DNA of 64,000 nucleotides, from positions 168,767 through 232,766 of the forward strand of contig WTPW01000559.1 of assembly GCA_009809945.1 (NCBI GenBank), given 5' to 3'. Below are positions 59,515 through 64,000 of the stretch, piece by piece. The notes below the pieces were generated by a model. It saw only the letters and a program-made list of their open reading frames with translations, did not search any database and had not been told where the DNA came from. The translations under genes and the position numbers were made by a program. How positions within the stretch are numbered: the stretch's first letter is position 1; each line of letters opens with the position of its first letter. Origin of the DNA: Gigaspora margarita. Its lineage: Eukaryota > Glomeromycota > Glomeromycetes > Diversisporales > Gigasporaceae.

Positions 59515-60184
59515 GAGTGTTAGGCTGAAAAATTTGAAAATTTTTTTGAAAGCTTAGATTTTAAAAAAAGCTAGCTGACTCCAAACTTACTATCTAATGT
59601 TTGAAATATAGCTGATATATACCAAACTAAAACTGCTAACCAAAAAAATTTTTACTATGATCCTCAAATATAACCCCACATAGATTGTTCGGGGTCCTCC
59701 CTAGACTATATAAAAAAATTTTTTATAATCCGTATATTTATATATAAAACTTTACAAAAACTTGGATATATATGATGCAGTAATTCAATTTGGATGATTT
59801 TGGTACAATTTGATACATCTCTATGAGACAAACCCAATAATACCAAAAACATTTTATTTGGATTACTGGATCAAGAGTTATTCACAAAAACTATTGGTTA
59901 TATAGTAATTTTATAAGAAAAGATATAACCAATTGTATTTTGTTAATAACTCTTGATCCAATAATCCAAATAAAATAATTTTGTACTATTTGATTCCTCT
60001 TCTTAAGACAAATCAAATAGTACTAAAATTATTCAATTTGGATTTCTGAATCAAAATTTAGACAAATATTTATAAAAAAATTACATTGTTTTTTTTTTGA
60101 TTCCTTTCTACTTATTACAAAAAAATTTTATATTTTGTGTGACTCCTCCTCTCTCTTGTATAACATTATTTATGGATGCTCCTT
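59173..60184. mobile_element. TIR element enclosing a foldback and a MITE
   Basis: AGGGGCATCTATAAATAACA at the left pairs with the inverse of TGTTAT-like ACATTATTTATGGATGCTCCT at the right. No target duplication could be matched. Inside are the element 59230-59698 and an inverted repeat at about 59785-60050 (CTTGATCCAATAATCC / GGATTACTGGATCAAG). Confidence 0.6.
59230..59698. mobile_element. AGGACCCC-type hAT-like MITE
   Basis: Starts AGGACCCCGAACAATCTATG and ends CATAGATTGTTCGGGGTCCT; CCCTAGAC flanks both sides exactly (59222-59229, 59699-59706). Long poly(T) runs at 59448-59512 and repeated AAAGGTTATATTTGAAA motifs are internal. Confidence 0.9.
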
Positions 60185-60559
60185 AGTATTAATTCTCCCT
60201 ATAAAAAAATCTTGGAATTATTCAAAAAATTCTAATTGTTTATTTAGAAAATCAACTTCATTTTGAATATGTTAAAGAATGTTTATTGGATGTATATGTT
60301 TTTATATACTTTTTATCTATTTTTATATGATAATTTTTGTCAATTTTCCAAACAAAAAATTGGTTAATTTCAGAATTTTCTGAACAATTTCAAGAGATTT
60401 TTTTTATAGGATCTAAATTTGTTAAAACAAATTTAAAATTTGGTACCATGAAATTTGATATTGATGCTTTGGTGGATAATTTAGAGATTTGAGCATTTAA
60501 ATAAGTATATAAAACTGTATTTTCAATAATAAAAATAAAATAATTATAAATTAATTTTT

Positions 60560-61165
60560 ATTGAATTTTATATTTATATATTATAGCAATAGATTATGAT
60601 ATATATTTTTGATTTTAGCTTTTATTTTATAAATTATAGCTTGGACCTTATTTTTTCTAAAAATATATAATTACTTTAATTTGCTTACACCAATATGTAT
60701 TTATAGCAATAGATTATGATATATATTTTTAATTTTAGCTTTTATTTTATAGAAAATAACTAATTGTACATGGGGTGTTTGAACACAGGTATATTAAATT
60801 AAAAGATTTTTTATTAAAATAAAAAATAATTTATTTATATTAGGGTTAGGGTAAGAACTGGAATGGGGCAGGGGGCATAGTTTATACCAAAATTTTACAA
60901 AAAATTTTTTTCCTTAAAGCCCATAGATTGTTTCTTAAGCAAAATTTTAAGATACAATTAACTTTTGTTTTTTTCTTTATGTTTATTGTACAAAAAATGA
61001 TCTGCATACTGCATTTTCTATATGATGTGTAGTACAGTGTTCAAACACCTCATGTACAAATAGAAATGCTCTATTTTATAAATTATAGCTTGAACCTTAT
61101 TTTTTCTAAAAATATATAATCATAACTAATTACTTTAATTTGCTTACACCAATATGTATAATATA
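60560..61165. repeat. Tandem duplication, second copy split by a MITE
   Basis: A segment of about 125 bp (TATAGCAATAGATTATGATA, then TTTTATTTTATAAATTATAG, then CTTACACCAATATGTAT) occurs at about 60583-60701 and again from 60702, where 321 bp of element (60752-61072) interrupt it before it resumes to about 61160. The first copy is thus a natural empty site. Confidence 0.8.
60752..61072. mobile_element. Shared-core MITE with verified empty site
   Basis: TIR-like ends contain TTGTACATGGGGTGTTTG and its inverse CAAACACCTCATGTACAA. ATTTTATA flanks both sides (60744-60751, 61073-61080), and the uninterrupted version lies about 115 bp upstream. The core has TTAGGGTTAGGGTAAGAACT, AAATTTTTTTCCTTAAAGCC and GTTTCTTAAGCAAAATTTTA. 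Confidence 0.85.
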
Positions 61166-61549
61166 TAATAACTTGATATTAAAAATAAAAAAAAAACAAT
61201 TCAATATAATCTAATTTAAATAAAAAAAAATATAATATATAGGGTCTTTGTTTTAAAAATGGCCATGATTAAAAATTAAAATTTCTAGTTATTTAGTAAT
61301 CCAATTTTTTTATTTTGTAAAACTTTCTAAACTTTACAAAATAAAAAAATTTATTTAAATCAGATTACTAAAATAACTAGAAATTTTAATTTTTATTTAT
61401 AAAATCTACATAGTTCTGTAAGGTCATTTTCAAGACAAAGACCCATATATCTATCAAATATCAAATGACAAAACTATAATTCCTATAATATATAATAGTT
61501 ATATGATATACTACATCAAAATTTTTTACATATAAAATTATAATAAAAA

Positions 61550-63230
61550 ATATATAAAATTACTATAAACTTTGAATCTTTGATATTTCTTCCCCTATAT
61601 ATAAAATTAAAATTTTTGGAAATATAAAACAAAAGAAGAAAAAAAAAATTGAGTTTAAAAATTGAATTAAATTGCTAATTTTGTACAAAATAAAAATGTA
61701 ACTTTGCCAAAAACAAATATTTGCCAGTTTTAAAATATAAAAAAATGCTCTAAACAACTTTAATTAAAAGATGGAAGTAGGTTACCTTGTAAGAAAAATG
61801 GGTTATATTATGCTAAAGTTAAAAATTTTAATTTTTAAATATAAACTTTTTTTATTAGATAATCTACTTGGGCTCTTAAGCAAAGTTGTTTGGCATGTAA
61901 TTCTACTCACAACATGGCCAAGCACATTTTCTCAGACTTTTATTAAGTGAAAAATGGGGTTTCTTAAAAAATTTTTTAGAAAAAAATATTGTTCTAACTT
62001 TAACCCCATTTTTCACTTAATAAAAGGTCTGAGAAATGCAAAATGTTTTTATATTATAAAAAAAAATTAAAGTTATATATAAGCTAAAAATAGATAATTG
62101 TAAAAAAAATTTTTAAAAAATTTTATTACAATTTCTCTGTAATCTTATTTAGGTTTAGTTTTAAAACTACTAGTATAGTTTTTAAGACAATATTATAGTT
62201 TATATAAAGGATTGCAACTTTCATTATTGCAACTTTAGTAATTTATTTGTAAAAATTAAAACTTGTATTAGAAGTTAAAATCTTTTTATAAACAGAAATA
62301 TATTAAATTTGAAAAAATCTAAAGAAAAATTTTATAGTAAAAGTTCTAAAATATAAATATCAAACTTTATTGAACCAAAGATCTTATAAAGTTAATAGCA
62401 AAACAAATATTATATTTTTTCTTAGAAAGTATATAGCTAAAATTAATATTTAAAGTTTTATTAAATTGTTAAAATTAATACAAACAAATTTGGCTACATT
62501 ACAATTTAAGGCAGTGTTGTCATGGAATAGCTTTGGACAATGATTTTTACAATTTTGGACAATTTTGGACAATTAAATAAGAATTTTTCTAAATAAATAT
62601 GAGGTGTTTGTACACAAGTAATAACAGTTTAATTTGCAAATTTGTGTAATATGTTAATCGAACCAATTTTTATATCAAAAAAATTATCCCTTGCTTATGG
62701 TTAGAGTAAGGATTGGTTTGAAATTGGGAAGAGGGTTTAGTTTATACCAAAATTGCTCAAGGAATTTTTTTTGTTAGAAGCCAAAAGGTGGTTTCATAAT
62801 CAAAATTTTGCAATATTAGTTGGTTTTTACATTACCCGTGTATATACACTCCATGTACAAATAGAAATTCTTATTAAATAAAGTCAAATACTTAAAATTT
62901 TATTAAGATAACTTATTTTAATTTTAACTAGAATATGTTCAGCACCTAAAAAAATACATAGTTATATTTTTTTTAAATAGATTTATTAATTATTAAAGCC
63001 TGAACAAGCTTTGAACAATCTTGGATATTTGGACAAATTTGGATGTGGACAAGCCAAAAAAGGCTATGGACAGCTAAAATGTACAACACTGATTTAAGGA
63101 ATAATATGTGATAGTTAATAATTAATACATAAGAAATAAAAAAACACCCAAGATTTTGTTAATAAAAAATATATAATTTATTAAAAAAAATTTGATTTAA
63201 AAATTTTTAATTAATTAAAAACCTTTATAT
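61550..63230. repeat. Old composite repeat, paralogue of 11130-14120
   Basis: It matches the first copy in order but lacks the 12120-12419 element and the 12690-13815 foldback, and has its own insertion at 62512-63091. A hairpin with TTTCTCAGACTTTTATTAAG arms lies at 61929-62037. No coding trace. Confidence 0.6.
62512..63091. mobile_element. hAT-like element with verified empty site
   Basis: Starts CAGTGTTGTCATGG and ends AAAATGTACAACACTG; ATTTAAGG flanks both sides exactly (62504-62511, 63092-63099). The paralogous locus at about 13982-14000 reads straight through (ACAATTTAAG AAATA), giving an independent empty-site comparison. TTTGGACAATTTTGGACAAT motifs are subterminal. A shared-core MITE-like segment is nested at about 62590-62880. 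Confidence 0.9.
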
Positions 63231-63279
63231 ATTTTTTATATTAAATAATTCTATATAATCCTATAATTATTATATATTA

Positions 63280-64000
63280 TTCATAATAATATAACAAAAA
63301 TAAACAAAAAAGGGCTGTATATTTTTTTTGTGATAGTTTTGGTTCTTGATCTCTATTCTTGGCACTATTCCAATAGGACCCCAAGCTATTGTTAAATAGG
63401 TCAAAGGAAACCAAAAAAGAAAATTTTGGTAGAAAATTACCAAACATTGTATTTTTAAACAGTAAATTTTGCATATTTTGGTCAAAAATAAGCATTCTTG
63501 AGCCAAATTTTGTATAAAAATAAGCAAACTAGTTACTAACCTATCTATATATAGCTCGGCATCCTATTCTAATACCTCAACAAAACATTGTACAAAAAAA
63601 GGACAGTAAATAAATAATACTAAAAGACAAAAAAAAACAAAAATGAGCTATATATTTTTTTTGTAATAGTCCCAGTTTTTGAATTTCCAATTTTGGTGCT
63701 ATTTTAATACCTCACCAAAATATTGTACAGAAAAAAAGTTAGTAAATAAATAATGCCAAAAGACAAAAAAAAAACAAAAAAGTGTATATCTTTTTTTTAT
63801 AATAGTCCCAGTTCTTGAACCTCTATTTTTAGTGCTAATTTAATATATCAACAAAAAATAGTACAGAAAAAAAATTAGTAAATGAATAATACTAAAAAAT
63901 AAAAAAAAAACAAAGAAAAGCTATATGTTTTTTTGTGACAGTTTCAGTTTTCAAATTTTTATTCCTAGCACTTTTCAATTTCTTGATAAAACATAGTACA
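63280..64000. repeat. Tandem array of about 130-bp units, cut by the window end
   Basis: Units share AAATAATACTAAAAGACAAA, a T-run, GTAATAGTCCCAGTTYTTGA and ACAAAATATTGTACAGAAAA. About four units are visible; the first is interrupted by the element at 63375-63565. The array continues past the window. Confidence 0.75.
63375..63565. mobile_element. AGGACCCC-family MITE in the terminal array
   Basis: Starts AGGACCCCAAGCTATTG and ends TATATAGCTCGGCATCCT. Flanks are ATTCCAAT and ATTCTAAT (7 of 8; 63367-63374, 63566-63573). Internal AAAATAAGCA motifs are as in other family members. Confidence 0.8.

Overview
The window looks like nuclear DNA of an arbuscular mycorrhizal fungus (Glomeromycotina, Rhizophagus/Glomus-like). 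This rests on its extreme A+T richness, short introns of about 60-80 bases, many decayed copies of tyrosine-kinase-like protein kinases (one fused to TPR repeats), and a very high load of small DNA transposons. Species cannot be named from sequence alone. No rRNA gene, functional tRNA gene, CRISPR array or bacterial-style operon is visible.

Genes. Only two genes are nearly intact, both on the + strand and clearly sister copies: a five-exon kinase at 9705-10955, cut short by a transposon, and a five-exon kinase plus TPR protein at 36359-38794, with one frameshift in a T/A homopolymer of exon 4. Around them lie kinase relics at about 8914-9051 (+), 24690-25930 (-), 49215-50500 (+), 51020-51660 (+) and perhaps 53690-54110 (+). 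A decayed hAT transposase lies on the - strand at 19090-20440.

Mobile DNA. Most of the remaining sequence can be assigned to transposons or repeats. At least a dozen non-autonomous terminal-inverted-repeat (TIR) elements have exact or near-exact 8-bp target duplications (hAT-like). They include a three-deep nest at 30553-33109 and another nest at 42643-44305. Three elements of a second family are flanked by TTAA. There is a tRNA-headed SINE at 57880-58470 with a 15-bp target duplication, a second possible SINE near 1085, LTR-like repeats at 22750-23510, 25960-26165 and 27104-27375, and long foldback palindromes (5657-6085, 34168-34400, 27531-28831 and others). Two inverted blocks of a roughly 120-bp satellite (1894-about 3960 and about 41690-47929) each end in a hairpin followed by CTAG|T, which resembles a Helitron 3' end.

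Layout. 1-5 kb: SINE-like, TA-flanked MITE, satellite block. 5-8.9 kb: foldbacks and unassigned DNA. 8.9-11 kb: kinase cluster. 11-18.9 kb: old repeats. 18.9-21.2 kb: hAT transposase relic. 22.7-27.4 kb: LTR-like repeats and a kinase relic. 27.5-36 kb: an N gap inside a palindrome, then nested hAT elements. 36.3-38.8 kb: kinase-TPR gene. 41.6-48 kb: satellite block with nested elements. 48.7-54 kb: kinase relics and MITEs. 54.3-64 kb: hAT-like, TTAA and SINE elements and tandem repeats.

The genes do not form a pathway. The picture is a signalling-kinase family expanding by duplication while transposons break copies. All family calls come from reading the sequence; no database search was run.
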